From Candidatus Thiodiazotropha sp. (ex Monitilora ramsayi) (GTDB taxonomy: Bacteria; Pseudomonadota; Gammaproteobacteria; Chromatiales; Chromatiaceae), in assembly GCA_025655575.1 (NCBI GenBank), contig JAHXIP010000001.1:310001-374000 (forward strand): a stretch of DNA of 64,000 bases, given 5' to 3'. Each line of letters starts with the position of its first letter. Position 1 is the stretch's first letter. The notes under the pieces were generated by a model, which was not told where the DNA came from, ran no database searches, and saw only the letters and a program-made list of their open reading frames with translations. Below are positions 1 to 7,882 of the stretch, piece by piece. The position numbers and the translations under genes were made by a program.

Positions 1-60
1 ACGAAAATAATGATTAAAGATTATGCCGGAGCTGCCGCCATCATGAATAACAGGCAGTAA
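1..60 (+). CDS. C-terminal end of an unidentified protein (partial)
   Basis: An open frame enters from the left edge and ends at TAA 58-60. It encodes 19 residues ending in IMNNRQ. It is followed 42 bases later by a good terminator on the same strand, which is why I read it as the tail of a real gene. It is too short to assign a family. Confidence 0.4.
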   Translation, partial: TKIMIKDYAGAAAIMNNRQ

Positions 61-101
61 TTGATTTCGATCCTCCTCCGGCGCTAAAACAAGCGCTTTA
101 A

Positions 102-130
102 GCCCATCCCTCCCCGGGTGGGCTTTTTTT
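102..130 (+). terminator. Rho-independent terminator
   Basis: An 8-bp GC-rich stem (102-109 with 116-123, one G-T pair) with a 6-base loop is followed by seven T (124-130). The T-run lies on the + strand side, so it should end the gene entering from the left edge. It abuts the 3' end of tsaC on the other strand. Confidence 0.8.
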
Positions 131-751
131 CTACCCTCTCAGTATTTTACCGCTCAGCGCATCCCGTATGGGCGTGGGTTTGCTGAGCCCCCCTGTTTTG
201 CCGTGGACAATCCAATCGACCCCATCTCCACAACGTAATCTGACCTGAAGGGGGGTTCGTGCGGGTTGACGGCGACTCAAGTTCGCACTGGTGGAGACCA
301 GCGGCATACCGGCGGCTCGACAAAGTGCTGCAGCTATGGGGTGGTTGGTGACGCGCATTGCCAGTGTGGTATGGCGGCCGGTCAGCCAGAAGGGGGTATT
401 CTCAGCGGCTGGAAGCAACCAGGTGACAGCACCAGGCCAATGTGACAATACATGATCCAGTGTCTCCTGAGGCAGGCTTCCGACGAAGGGTTTTAGGCGA
501 TCGAAATTATCCGCGATCAGTATCATGCCTTTCTCCACCGGGCGTTGTTTGAGTGCCAGGAGTCTGAATACCGCTGCTTCGTCATAGGGATTACAACCCA
601 GGCCGAAGACGGCTTCGGTGGGGTAGGCGACAATCGCCCCCAGCCGTAACAGGCGGGCGGCTGTTCTCAGATTCCAGGGGTGTATGGGTGCTCTCAACAC
701 GTCGTATCGTTTGTGGGGAATGGCTGTGGGAGATCGGGGGACCGCCTGCAT
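131..751 (-). CDS. tsaC: L-threonylcarbamoyladenylate synthase (TsaC/YrdC family)
   Basis: Makes threonylcarbamoyl-AMP from threonine, bicarbonate and ATP, the first step of the universal t6A37 modification of ANN-decoding tRNAs; cytoplasmic. The YrdC fold is recognisable from AYPTEAVFGLGCNP near the N-terminus, the KQRP nucleotide-site stretch, and PLVSTSANLS towards the C-terminus. The family is usually about 185-190 residues. The start is uncertain: ATG at 751 (given here) adds about 17 residues, GTG at 700 gives the family length of 189, and an ATG at 829 is also open. None has a convincing ribosome-binding site. Its 3' end abuts the terminator of the gene at the left edge. Identity is secure; only the N-terminus is open. 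Confidence 0.92.
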   Translation of the reverse strand: MQAVPRSPTAIPHKRYDVLRAPIHPWNLRTAARLLRLGAIVAYPTEAVFGLGCNPYDEAAVFRLLALKQRPVEKGMILIADNFDRLKPFVGSLPQETLDHVLSHWPGAVTWLLPAAENTPFWLTGRHTTLAMRVTNHPIAAALCRAAGMPLVSTSANLSRRQPARTPLQVRLRCGDGVDWIVHGKTGGLSKPTPIRDALSGKILRG

Positions 752-940
752 AGAAGCACCCGCCCATCTCATGCATGATTGAATGATACACCTAAAGAGT
801 GTCGGATTGCCTCTATCACTACATGCCATTTATCGTCCACTTCGGCAGTTATTGCAGTATTATCCTGTCGTGGTTTATGGAATAGTTGTAGCCTGCCCAA
901 TGCTGGAAGCGTGCGGCGTCAACGATGATCTGGAACTTGT

Positions 941-2365
941 ATGTGGAAGAGACAATACAGCATCTATCTCCTTTTCTGTCTGAGCCTGAGCTGGACATTG
1001 GCGAATTCGGCTCAGATCTCTCGTTACAATGTGGCTGAAAAGGCTTGGCTCAACAGCCATCAGGTTCTTCGGGTAGGTGTCGTTGAACAGACACCCCCAA
1101 TTCTCTTTTATGCCGGTGGCTCCCATCCCAAAGGACTGGTGGCAGATTATCTGCGCGCACTCGCGATACATCTCGGTCTGCAACTCGAGATTATCCGGTT
1201 TTCCGATCAATCTTCGTTGGCGAGCGCTTTGCGTGGTGCCGAGGTGGATGCGATTGGTACCGCAGTTATTGGGGGGGATCGACGTAAGCAGTGGTTATAT
1301 ACGCGCCCCTATCTAAGTTTGTCGGTCGGACTTTTTGGCAACCAGCAGATCCCAAGCCGCGGGCTTAAGGGGTTGGGGGGTAAAGCCGTTGCTGTAGTGA
1401 GAGGTAGCGTCTGGGAGAAGGCACTGACATCGATGGCGCCAGGGGTAATACCCGTACCCCTTCCAAGCGTTGAGGCGGCATTGAGAAGTGTTGCTGAGGG
1501 TGGCGCCTTCACCTATCTGGGAGATACAGCAAGCGTTACCCAATTGCTCCAGCAAGTTGAGATTGATGATATCGAGGAGCAGCAGCGACTCAATCTGACA
1601 TTCGATATATCCTTGGCCACCCTGGAACAGCAACCAGAACTGCAGAGCCTGATACAAAAGGGTATTGACCGTATCGGCAATGAAGAGTTACAGGCGATTT
1701 GGCATCGTTGGCCGAGAGTGGAGAGGCCGGAGAACTATAAAGAGCAAATCCCGACCTGGCTGATATTGACACCGCTGGCTTTGGCCTGGACGGTCTTTAT
1801 CGGCTGGGTTGTTCGCCGACACACGGTTCAGCAGCAGACACATCGCCATGGCCGGCTTAAGCAGGCGATACGCCGATTGCAAAAGCGGGAAAGACACTTG
1901 AAGGAAAAGCTGCTGAGGCTGAAGCGGAAGACGCTGAGTTATCGTAAAGCCTCTCGTTTCCACCGGCAGCGGTTGGGTTTATTGGAGCACGTCATGCCGA
2001 ATGCCGCCTGGGTCTGGGATTCCTCCATGACTCAATGCCAGTGGGATGAGGGTATGTATGGGTTTTTTCAGGTTGATTCAGGTGAGTTCGAACCGACGCC
2101 TGAATCCATTTTAGATTGCGTGCATTCAGAGGATCGTGACAGGGTTGCAATGCTGTTTAGCACCCAGGACGAGAATAGTGAGTTACAACTCAGTTATCGG
2201 ATTGTTTTACCGGATGGCCAGATCAGATGGTTGCTCGACTATAGCCATTATAGTGACGAGAACGTCGAGGAGGGCGTCCCACAGCGCGTAGGCATCTGCT
2301 GGGATATCAGCGATTATCTGGGCTTGATAGAAGGGCAGGATGTTCAGCGGTCAGCGGAAAACTAG
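941..2365 (+). CDS. Periplasmic-binding/PAS membrane sensor without output domain
   Basis: 474 residues. An N-terminal hydrophobic signal (about 1-23) leads into a family-3 solute-binding domain (about 40-255; LRVGVVEQTPP, the DYLRAL region, DAIGTAVI). One membrane segment follows (about 273-291), then a very basic coiled coil (about 300-340) and a cytoplasmic PAS domain (about 345-460, with MPNAAWVWD, LPDGQIRWLL and VGICWDIS). This is the sensory half of a BvgS-type kinase or a GGDEF/EAL protein, but the protein stops after the PAS domain. No kinase, GGDEF, EAL or HTH domain follows in any frame before the next gene. It could signal through a partner or be a truncated sensor. Ligand unknown. 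Divergent from tsaC. Confidence 0.75.
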   Translation: MWKRQYSIYLLFCLSLSWTLANSAQISRYNVAEKAWLNSHQVLRVGVVEQTPPILFYAGGSHPKGLVADYLRALAIHLGLQLEIIRFSDQSSLASALRGAEVDAIGTAVIGGDRRKQWLYTRPYLSLSVGLFGNQQIPSRGLKGLGGKAVAVVRGSVWEKALTSMAPGVIPVPLPSVEAALRSVAEGGAFTYLGDTASVTQLLQQVEIDDIEEQQRLNLTFDISLATLEQQPELQSLIQKGIDRIGNEELQAIWHRWPRVERPENYKEQIPTWLILTPLALAWTVFIGWVVRRHTVQQQTHRHGRLKQAIRRLQKRERHLKEKLLRLKRKTLSYRKASRFHRQRLGLLEHVMPNAAWVWDSSMTQCQWDEGMYGFFQVDSGEFEPTPESILDCVHSEDRDRVAMLFSTQDENSELQLSYRIVLPDGQIRWLLDYSHYSDENVEEGVPQRVGICWDISDYLGLIEGQDVQRSAEN

Positions 2366-2556
2366 GATTGGAACCCCCTCAATACCATGATGCTCTGAAT
2401 CCTCTGATTGCAACTGGTCTGACTGCGACAATGGTAATCACATTAGTGTTATCCGGTGCTGGTTCGACAGAGCACTAGACAGGAGAAGCAGATACTGGCA
2501 CCTTCCTCCGGAGCTGTTGTCATAGGGTCCGTGGGACCATAGTCAGGAACAATAAA

Positions 2557-3162
2557 ATGATCAGGTTAGCAACTTTATTTCTTTTTGGGGTGTTGTTTAC
2601 TTCCAGTTTGCCGGCTGCGGCAATCGCCACACCGTCCGAACGTATCAAGGAAACCGTGGATACGATTCTGGAGGTACTGAAAAATCCGGTGCTGGACAAG
2701 CAGCAACGCAGAACACATGTGCGGGAGATCGTCAGACGTCGCTTCGACTATGAGTCCATGTCTCAGGTTATTCTTGCCACCAGTTGGCGTAAGGCCTCCA
2801 AGCCTCAGCGTGAGCAGTTCATTACCCTGTTTCGGGAACTGCTCGAGCAGACATACTATTCCGCCATGGACAGCTACCATGATCAATCGATCCGCATGGG
2901 GCGAGAACGGCAGAAAGGGAAGCTGGCTGAAGTCCAGACGTATATCATCTCCTCCAATAAGGAAGTACCGGTCAGTTATAAACTGAGACAGCGGAAGGAT
3001 GACTGGTATGCTTACGATGTCACTGTCGATGGTGTCAGTCTGGTCAGTAACTATCGGACTTCTTTCAGGAATCTGGTAAAACAGAAGGGCATGGATGGCC
3101 TGCTGGCCGAGTTGGCGGAAAAAGTGGCTACACTCAAGACGAAGAATAAGGCTGCTGAGTAG
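2557..3162 (+). CDS. MlaC/Ttg2D-family phospholipid-binding ABC transporter protein
   Basis: 201 residues with a cleavable signal peptide (about 1-24) and the MlaC/Tol_Tol_Ttg2 fold. Recognisable stretches are VREIVRRRFDYESMSQ, the WRKASKPQREQF stretch, and the C-terminal DVTVDGVSLVSNYR. MlaC proteins ferry phospholipid through the periplasm between the outer membrane and the MlaFEDB importer. The other mla genes are not in this window, so this is a stand-alone copy whose partner transporter is elsewhere. The ribosome-binding site AGGAAC lies about 8 bases before ATG 2557. The 191 bases upstream hold nothing I recognise. Family assignment is firm; the physiological substrate is inference. Confidence 0.85.
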   Translation: MIRLATLFLFGVLFTSSLPAAAIATPSERIKETVDTILEVLKNPVLDKQQRRTHVREIVRRRFDYESMSQVILATSWRKASKPQREQFITLFRELLEQTYYSAMDSYHDQSIRMGRERQKGKLAEVQTYIISSNKEVPVSYKLRQRKDDWYAYDVTVDGVSLVSNYRTSFRNLVKQKGMDGLLAELAEKVATLKTKNKAAE

Positions 3163-3304
3163 AAGCTGGGGCCTTGGAGTTTGAATTTCTTCCCACAAAG
3201 ACATCGCCTGGCATTTTTCCTTATAGCCTGAGAATAAAATAACTTTAAGAAACAGAATGATAACGACGCAATACAATAAAGATAAATCATCCGAGGAGAG
3301 AGAG

Positions 3305-3994
3305 ATGTACAAGAAAAAAACGATGGTCATAGCGCTTGCTTCACTTTTTACCTTCAGCCTGCCTTTGTTGGCAGAGGAATCGACAGGTGAGGCGGCAGAG
3401 TCGGTGGCAACCGGGGAGGCGACAGCGTCCGCATCGACAACCATGGAAGCGGTACCCGCATCAGATGCTCCGGCAGCTATCACAGAAGAGGAGGAAGCGC
3501 GTTGGCAGGCCCGTAATGAGCACTACCAGGACCTTAAGCAGCGCGCCGAGAAACTGGGTGTGATGCTGCCTGAAAGTCCGCCCTGGAGCAGGCCGGCTGG
3601 GATGCAGATGCAGCGCCCCAGTATGGAAGAGCGTCAGCGGATGCATGAAAAAATGATGTCAATGACACCTGAGGAGCGAGAAGCCACTCGCTTGGCTCAT
3701 TACGAGGAAATGCGTGAGCGGGCCAAGGAAAGGGGCATCGATATGCCGGAAACGCCACCTTGGAAACAGCGCCAGGAGATGATGGAAAAACACCAGGCCG
3801 CTATTGATGGTATGAGCGATGAGGAGCGTGCCGCCTGCCACGCCATGCACCAGCGCCACATGGGCATGATGCAGGACGGGGGCAATCGTCCCATGATGCG
3901 TGGACCAGGCATGGGGCCAGGGATGATGGGGCCGGGGTATGGTTATGGGCCAGCGCCTTACGGCCCGCAGAATTTCTGGAATCCCAATCAGTAG
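3305..3994 (+). CDS. Secreted Met/His-rich protein with a duplicated motif
   Basis: 229 residues, not assigned to a known family. ATG 3305 is chosen because a strong GAGGAGAG ribosome-binding site precedes it and a typical signal peptide (1-23, cut near LLA-EE) follows; a longer frame opens at 3257. A low-complexity Ala/Ser/Thr/Glu linker (24-60) is followed by two copies of a 28-residue unit (67-94 and 126-153). Both share HY, a basic RA.K/ERG helix and the ending MPE.PPW or LPE.PPW. The C-terminus is rich in Met, His, Gly and Pro (GMGPGMMGPGYGYG). The composition suggests metal (possibly copper) binding in the periplasm or on the surface, but that is inference. It stands alone, ending in a hairpin shared with the convergent gene. 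Confidence 0.75.
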   Translation: MYKKKTMVIALASLFTFSLPLLAEESTGEAAESVATGEATASASTTMEAVPASDAPAAITEEEEARWQARNEHYQDLKQRAEKLGVMLPESPPWSRPAGMQMQRPSMEERQRMHEKMMSMTPEEREATRLAHYEEMRERAKERGIDMPETPPWKQRQEMMEKHQAAIDGMSDEERAACHAMHQRHMGMMQDGGNRPMMRGPGMGPGMMGPGYGYGPAPYGPQNFWNPNQ

Positions 3995-4004
3995 ATCACT
4001 ACCG

Positions 4005-4032
4005 CCGGTCCTGTCGATGACGGCAGGACTGG
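4005..4032. terminator. Hairpin between convergent genes
   Basis: A 12-bp stem with two wobble pairs and an ATGA loop, lying between the stops of the secreted-protein gene and the methyltransferase gene. There is no T-run on either side, so it is a probable bidirectional transcript-end hairpin rather than a classic terminator. Confidence 0.45.
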
Positions 4033-4039
4033 CTGATAT

Positions 4040-4678
4040 TTATCTCTCGGCTAGTAGAGCATCCGCCTCTTTTTTTGTCAGAAAACGCCCCGGGATTGGA
4101 ATCAGGCCGGGAACCCGGGCACTGTATCGTAGATAGGTCTCTCCGTGATAGACCTTCAGTTTTCGTTCCTCTAAGCGCGAACCGATGAACAGGTAGCCCG
4201 TGATGAGCAGGGCGCTGACCAGTCTTGCCGGATCCATCTCCTGAGTCCACACCAATAACAATCCGAGACTGTACCAAGGGTGGCGCACAAAACGGTGTAG
4301 GGGTGAGATATGCAGATGTTCCTGATCTTTTATGTCGCGCTGATCCTCCGCAATTTGTTTCAGACCGATGAACTCCCGCCCGTCATAGTATCGCAGGGAC
4401 CAGACGAATCCGGCCATCGCCAGTAACATCAGTGTATATCTCAACCAGTTCCAGATCCCTTCGAATTGCCAAAGCGGTGTTGAGCTCAGCCACCAAATGT
4501 AGACCACGGGCGGTAGTAGCAATATTGTGGCCAGGGTGTTGAATATCAGCCTGTACCAGGGCATCAGCTTAGGCAGACTGGCGGCAACACGGGTTTTGAA
4601 CCAAAGAGATGCAAAGAGGGAGTGGAAGCCGAAATAGACTATCCAGAGCAGGCCGAGCAGAGTCAGAGAGAGGGTCAT
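4040..4678 (-). CDS. NnrU/isoprenylcysteine-methyltransferase-like membrane methyltransferase
   Basis: 212 residues with four or five hydrophobic segments and the PEMT/ICMT-type signature: HRFVRHPWYSLGLLL followed by GSRLEERKL and YHGETYLRYSARVPGLIP near the C-terminus. These residues form the SAM-binding site in the family. Bacterial members include NnrU, MddA (methanethiol S-methyltransferase, making dimethyl sulfide) and uncharacterised small-molecule methyltransferases. Sequence alone does not choose between them, though MddA-like activity would be of interest in a sulfur-cycle organism. ATG start at 4678. No operon partner: ppk2 follows upstream in the same direction after a hairpin. Confidence 0.75.
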   Translation of the reverse strand: MTLSLTLLGLLWIVYFGFHSLFASLWFKTRVAASLPKLMPWYRLIFNTLATILLLPPVVYIWWLSSTPLWQFEGIWNWLRYTLMLLAMAGFVWSLRYYDGREFIGLKQIAEDQRDIKDQEHLHISPLHRFVRHPWYSLGLLLVWTQEMDPARLVSALLITGYLFIGSRLEERKLKVYHGETYLRYSARVPGLIPIPGRFLTKKEADALLAER

Positions 4679-4753
4679 GAAGGGTTTTTACCGATTGATC
4701 GATATAACCTTTTCGGCCACCGGCGGTTCTCGAGGTTCCCTGAAACTTAACTA

Positions 4754-4779
4754 CCGCCGCTCATTCAGCTGAGCGGCGG
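4754..4779 (-). terminator. Hairpin after ppk2
   Basis: A perfect 10-bp GC-rich stem (4754-4763 with 4770-4779) and 6-base loop, 14 bases past the ppk2 stop. The minus-strand continuation has only scattered T, so termination may be weak. Confidence 0.6.
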
Positions 4780-4793
4780 CAAATCAGAAGCGT

Positions 4794-5708
4794 CTAACTG
4801 ACGAACTTGCCCCGTTGCAGGCGTTGAGCCTCCATCAGTTCCAGTTCGCGGGAGCCGGAGATAACCACGTCCGGTTCGGGTACGAAGTCGAGTTCAGAAT
4901 CGAACCGCTCATAGGGTACCGAATTGAGGATTACCTTCATCGCATTGAGGCGTGCCCGGTGTTTGTCGTTGGAACGGATGATGGTCCAGGGGGCATGGGT
5001 AGTATTGGTACGTTTCAGCATGTCGTATTTTTGCTGAGTGAACTCGTCCCAGCGGTCCTGTGCCTGGACGTCGATCTCTGACAGTTTCCACTGTCGCAGG
5101 GGATCTGTCTTGCGCCGTGCAAAACGTCTTGCCTGCTCCTCTTTGGTTACAGAGAAGTAGAGTTTTATCAGGATGGTGCCTTGGCGTACCAGATCCTTTT
5201 CGAATCCGGGGCAGCCGATCATGAAGTTTTCATACTCTTCCGGTGTGCAGAAACCGAAGATCGGTTCCACTACCGCTCGGTTGTACCAACTGCGGTCGAA
5301 CAGGACCACTTCGCCACCGCGAGGGCATTGGGCAACGTACTTCTGGAAAAACCATTGGGTTTTCTGCTCATCCGTCGGTTTGCCCAGGGCAACCACCCGA
5401 TAGTGTTTCTCGTTCATGTAGCGGGTGACCCGGCGGATGGTGCCGCCCTTGCCCGCAGCGTCACGGCCCTCGAAAAGAATAATCATGCGCTGGCGGGTCT
5501 GCTCAAGATGTTGCTGCATCTTGATCAACTCGGCCTGATAGGGTTTCAGCTCCTCCTCTTGCGCGAACTTGCGGGAAGCCTTTTTCTGGGTCTTTTTTTC
5601 TTTTTTTGTCTGCTCTTTCAGATTCTGATAGTCACTGAGCAGTTCGTCGAGCCGTACCGGCTGCTCATCAATCAGGATGGTTTCTGGGTTGCTGTTCTGG
5701 TCGTTCAT
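4794..5708 (-). CDS. ppk2: Polyphosphate kinase 2 (class I type)
   Basis: 304 residues. PPK2 enzymes use polyphosphate to phosphorylate nucleotides, mainly ADP to ATP or GDP to GTP for single-domain class I members. Seen here are a basic coiled N-terminus (about 25-60), the Walker-A-like FEGRDAAGKGGT (79-90), VVLFDRSWYNRAVVE with the Walker-B Asp and lid Arg near 145, and the downstream RRKTDPLRQWKLS lid region. ATG 5708 is chosen over GTG 5720 because GGGAGGC sits just upstream. Length and single-domain layout fit class I. It is transcribed in the same direction as the ClC gene upstream, with about 100 bases between, possibly in one unit. Confidence 0.93.
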   Translation of the reverse strand: MNDQNSNPETILIDEQPVRLDELLSDYQNLKEQTKKEKKTQKKASRKFAQEEELKPYQAELIKMQQHLEQTRQRMIILFEGRDAAGKGGTIRRVTRYMNEKHYRVVALGKPTDEQKTQWFFQKYVAQCPRGGEVVLFDRSWYNRAVVEPIFGFCTPEEYENFMIGCPGFEKDLVRQGTILIKLYFSVTKEEQARRFARRKTDPLRQWKLSEIDVQAQDRWDEFTQQKYDMLKRTNTTHAPWTIIRSNDKHRARLNAMKVILNSVPYERFDSELDFVPEPDVVISGSRELELMEAQRLQRGKFVS

Positions 5709-5809
5709 TTTGCCTCCCACAGTGCTGAAGCGACGGTGTCGTTTAAACCATTCATCTTAAAGCATTCAGGCATTCTTCGCCGGGCTTTTTGCGGTGGGAA
5801 TGATCTGGC

Positions 5810-7537
5810 TCAAAAACGGTAAGCCGACTCGATCTGGGAACGGGTGAGGATGCCCTGGATGCGCCAGTAGTGTTGCTGATCGAACCATTCGATATAGAGG
5901 GCCTCTGCACTGCTTTCCTCGAGCTCTTCGAGTGCTTCCTGTAACGTTGCCTGCATCCTCAGAGGTGCCAATTGATATCTTGTTGCCGGTATCTCCTGCA
6001 AGTCGATCTCATCATTCTGCTGTTCATTGAGGGCTCGTACCAGGTCAACACCCGGCATCAGCGTCAGGGTGGTGTCACTGTTCGAGATGACAATCCATTC
6101 TGGTGTGTCTACCAGGAGCATCTGAGCCGTTTCACGCTTGATGGTGGGACTGACCTGGGCAAAGTTTCGGTTCATGAAGCGGGCTGCCCCTGTTCGTCGC
6201 AGAGACTGCATCACCGGATCGGTGTGATAGTTGAGTCCAGTGGACTGCAGTAAAGTGTGGAACATGGATGACTTACCGAAGAGCTCGCTGCTAATGAGAC
6301 TGGCTACGACAATGGCCAGCATGCCTGGCATGATAATCTCAGGATTGTGTGCCAGCTCGATCACCGCTGTCAGGGCTGCCAGCGGCCCTTGCAAAGCCGC
6401 GCCCATTACGGCACCCATACCGATCAGGACATAGACTGCCGGGTCTGAAACCGCGCCGTTAAACAATAAACCTGGAAGTGGCGCGATGATGCCGCCGACA
6501 GCAGCACCAATGAACAGTGCCGGACCAATGGTGCCGCCTGGAATGCCGAGGCCTATGCTGGCGGCAGTGGCAAAGAGTTTTGCCAGCAACAGCAGAGCCA
6601 ATAGGCTCAGGCCTATTTCTCCCAGCAGGATCAGGTTGACGGTGTCATACCCGATACCCATCACCTGGGGCAGCCAGAGGGCACAAAGCCCAACCACAAC
6701 CCCGGCCAGGGTGGTGCGAACCCAATAGGGCAGCTGCTGGCTCCGCTCTGAGATTTTGTCTATCAGGTGAACATAGGCGGCGGCAGCGACGCCTGCGACA
6801 ACCCCGAGCAGAAGGATGAATATGAGCTCATGCAGGGAACCGAGTTGCATAATCCCAATGTTGAATACCCGCTCGCCGTCGAATACCAACAGGGAGAGAC
6901 TGTTGGCACTGACTGCCGCCAGGATGATGGGGATGAAACTCACCAGGGTGTACTCCATCATCACCACTTCCAGAGCGAAGATGACACCCGCCAGCGGTGT
7001 ATCGAAGGAGGCGGAGATGCCTGCCGCAGTGCCGCAGCCGACCAGGGTGCGAATGCTGTTATTGGGTAGCGAGAGCTTCTGCCCCAATAGAGAACCGCTG
7101 GCGGCGCCCAGGTAGACGTGTGGACCTTCCCGTCCTACGGAGTGACCGCTGATAATGGCGATGGCGGCGCCGAAGAACTGCAGCAGAAAACTGCGCAGAC
7201 TGAGAAAACCTTGATGGTAGACGAGCCGTTCCATGACCCGGGCAATACCCAAGACATAATCGCCTTTGGCCAGACGCGTAAAGACCAGACCCAGTAGCAG
7301 GCCGCCGGCAATGGGCAGTACTAAACGCAGCAGTGGCGGTAGGCCCTCGTAGTTCTCCGGCAACTGTCCCGGTAGCATACCCATCTGAATGCTTTCCACG
7401 AAGAGACGGAAGAGGACAATCACACCCCCTGCCAGAAAGCCGGTCAACAAGCCCAGTACAGAGAGTAGTGGCAGGGCATCGGAACGGGAGAGCTGAAAGC
7501 GCAGCCGGTCAAACCAATTGATGATGCTATCGAACAA
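5810..7537 (-). CDS. ClC-family chloride channel/antiporter with C-terminal CBS domain
   Basis: 575 residues. The N-terminal two thirds are the ClC membrane domain with about a dozen hydrophobic helices. GREGPHVYLG carries the gating glutamate, and GIPGGTIGPALFIG is the second selectivity motif. The usual first GSGIP motif is not seen in canonical form. The C-terminal cytoplasmic part (about 440-575) looks like one complete CBS unit plus a partial one (TPEWIVISNSDTTLTLMP and a later LQEALEELEES), likely regulatory. Bacterial members exchange chloride for protons in acid response; a fluoride-type role is not supported by motifs I can see. GTG or ATG near 7537 begins the gene; the 300-base repeat element lies just upstream. 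Confidence 0.88.
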   Translation of the reverse strand: MFDSIINWFDRLRFQLSRSDALPLLSVLGLLTGFLAGGVIVLFRLFVESIQMGMLPGQLPENYEGLPPLLRLVLPIAGGLLLGLVFTRLAKGDYVLGIARVMERLVYHQGFLSLRSFLLQFFGAAIAIISGHSVGREGPHVYLGAASGSLLGQKLSLPNNSIRTLVGCGTAAGISASFDTPLAGVIFALEVVMMEYTLVSFIPIILAAVSANSLSLLVFDGERVFNIGIMQLGSLHELIFILLLGVVAGVAAAAYVHLIDKISERSQQLPYWVRTTLAGVVVGLCALWLPQVMGIGYDTVNLILLGEIGLSLLALLLLAKLFATAASIGLGIPGGTIGPALFIGAAVGGIIAPLPGLLFNGAVSDPAVYVLIGMGAVMGAALQGPLAALTAVIELAHNPEIIMPGMLAIVVASLISSELFGKSSMFHTLLQSTGLNYHTDPVMQSLRRTGAARFMNRNFAQVSPTIKRETAQMLLVDTPEWIVISNSDTTLTLMPGVDLVRALNEQQNDEIDLQEIPATRYQLAPLRMQATLQEALEELEESSAEALYIEWFDQQHYWRIQGILTRSQIESAYRF

Positions 7538-7609
7538 ATCCAGCGCCTGTTGGGTAGAATGGCGGTTGCCGGGTTAATATTAACCCGACAACTAAGTATG
7601 TCGGGTTCA

Positions 7610-7707
7610 GCCGCAGTGTGCCTGCCTACAGCAAGGCATCAAAACGCCGCCGTAGTACGCCTACAACAAGTTTTGATAACGCAGTCTGTAGGCAGGCACA
7701 CTGCGGC
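7610..7707. repeat. Internal palindrome 1 of the MITE-like element
   Basis: A perfect 22-bp inverted repeat (7610-7631 with 7686-7707). Nested within it are an 8-bp pair (ATCAAAAC 7638-7645 with 7670-7677) and a 4-bp hairpin (7652-7655 with 7661-7664). Confidence 0.85.
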
Positions 7708-7732
7708 CTGTCTTTTTATATCAATCGGTTAG

Positions 7733-7829
7733 GGGCTTCAAGCATGCGCTTGCTCGGTGTTGTGGCTCTTGACAAGGGAGTCACCCTTGCCAGCGAGCCA
7801 CGCCTTGACCAAGCGCATGCTTGAAGCCC
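7733..7829. repeat. Internal palindrome 2 of the MITE-like element
   Basis: A perfect 20-bp inverted repeat (7733-7752 with 7810-7829). A further hairpin lies inside it (GTGGCTC 7762-7768 with 7795-7801, and CAAGGG 7773-7778 with 7784-7789). Confidence 0.85.
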
Positions 7830-7882
7830 TGAACACGACATACTTAATTGCCGGGTTAATAACATAACGGAGCAGCAGGACA

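Larger units (their letters stand above)
7580..7859. mobile_element. MITE-like nested inverted-repeat element, non-coding
   Basis: The only content of the 345-base gap between the ClC and methyltransferase genes. Terminal inverted repeats of 24 bases (7580-7603 and 7836-7859) differ at two positions, begin TTAACCCG and end in TATGTCG. Each end is flanked by a TA dinucleotide (7578-7579 and 7860-7861), as expected for a TA target duplication of the IS630/mariner type. Inside are two further large palindromes (7610-7707 and 7733-7829). There is no open frame of note. The call as a non-autonomous element rests on structure; a full-length parent transposon is not in the window. Confidence 0.7.

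Noticed and set aside
2575..3483. 302-residue frame antisense to the MlaC-like gene and beyond
   Set aside because: It overlaps two supported genes on the other strand and reads as shadow sequence.
5181..5822. 213-residue frame antisense to ppk2
   Set aside because: It lies wholly over a well-supported ppk2 gene and its product has no recognisable fold.
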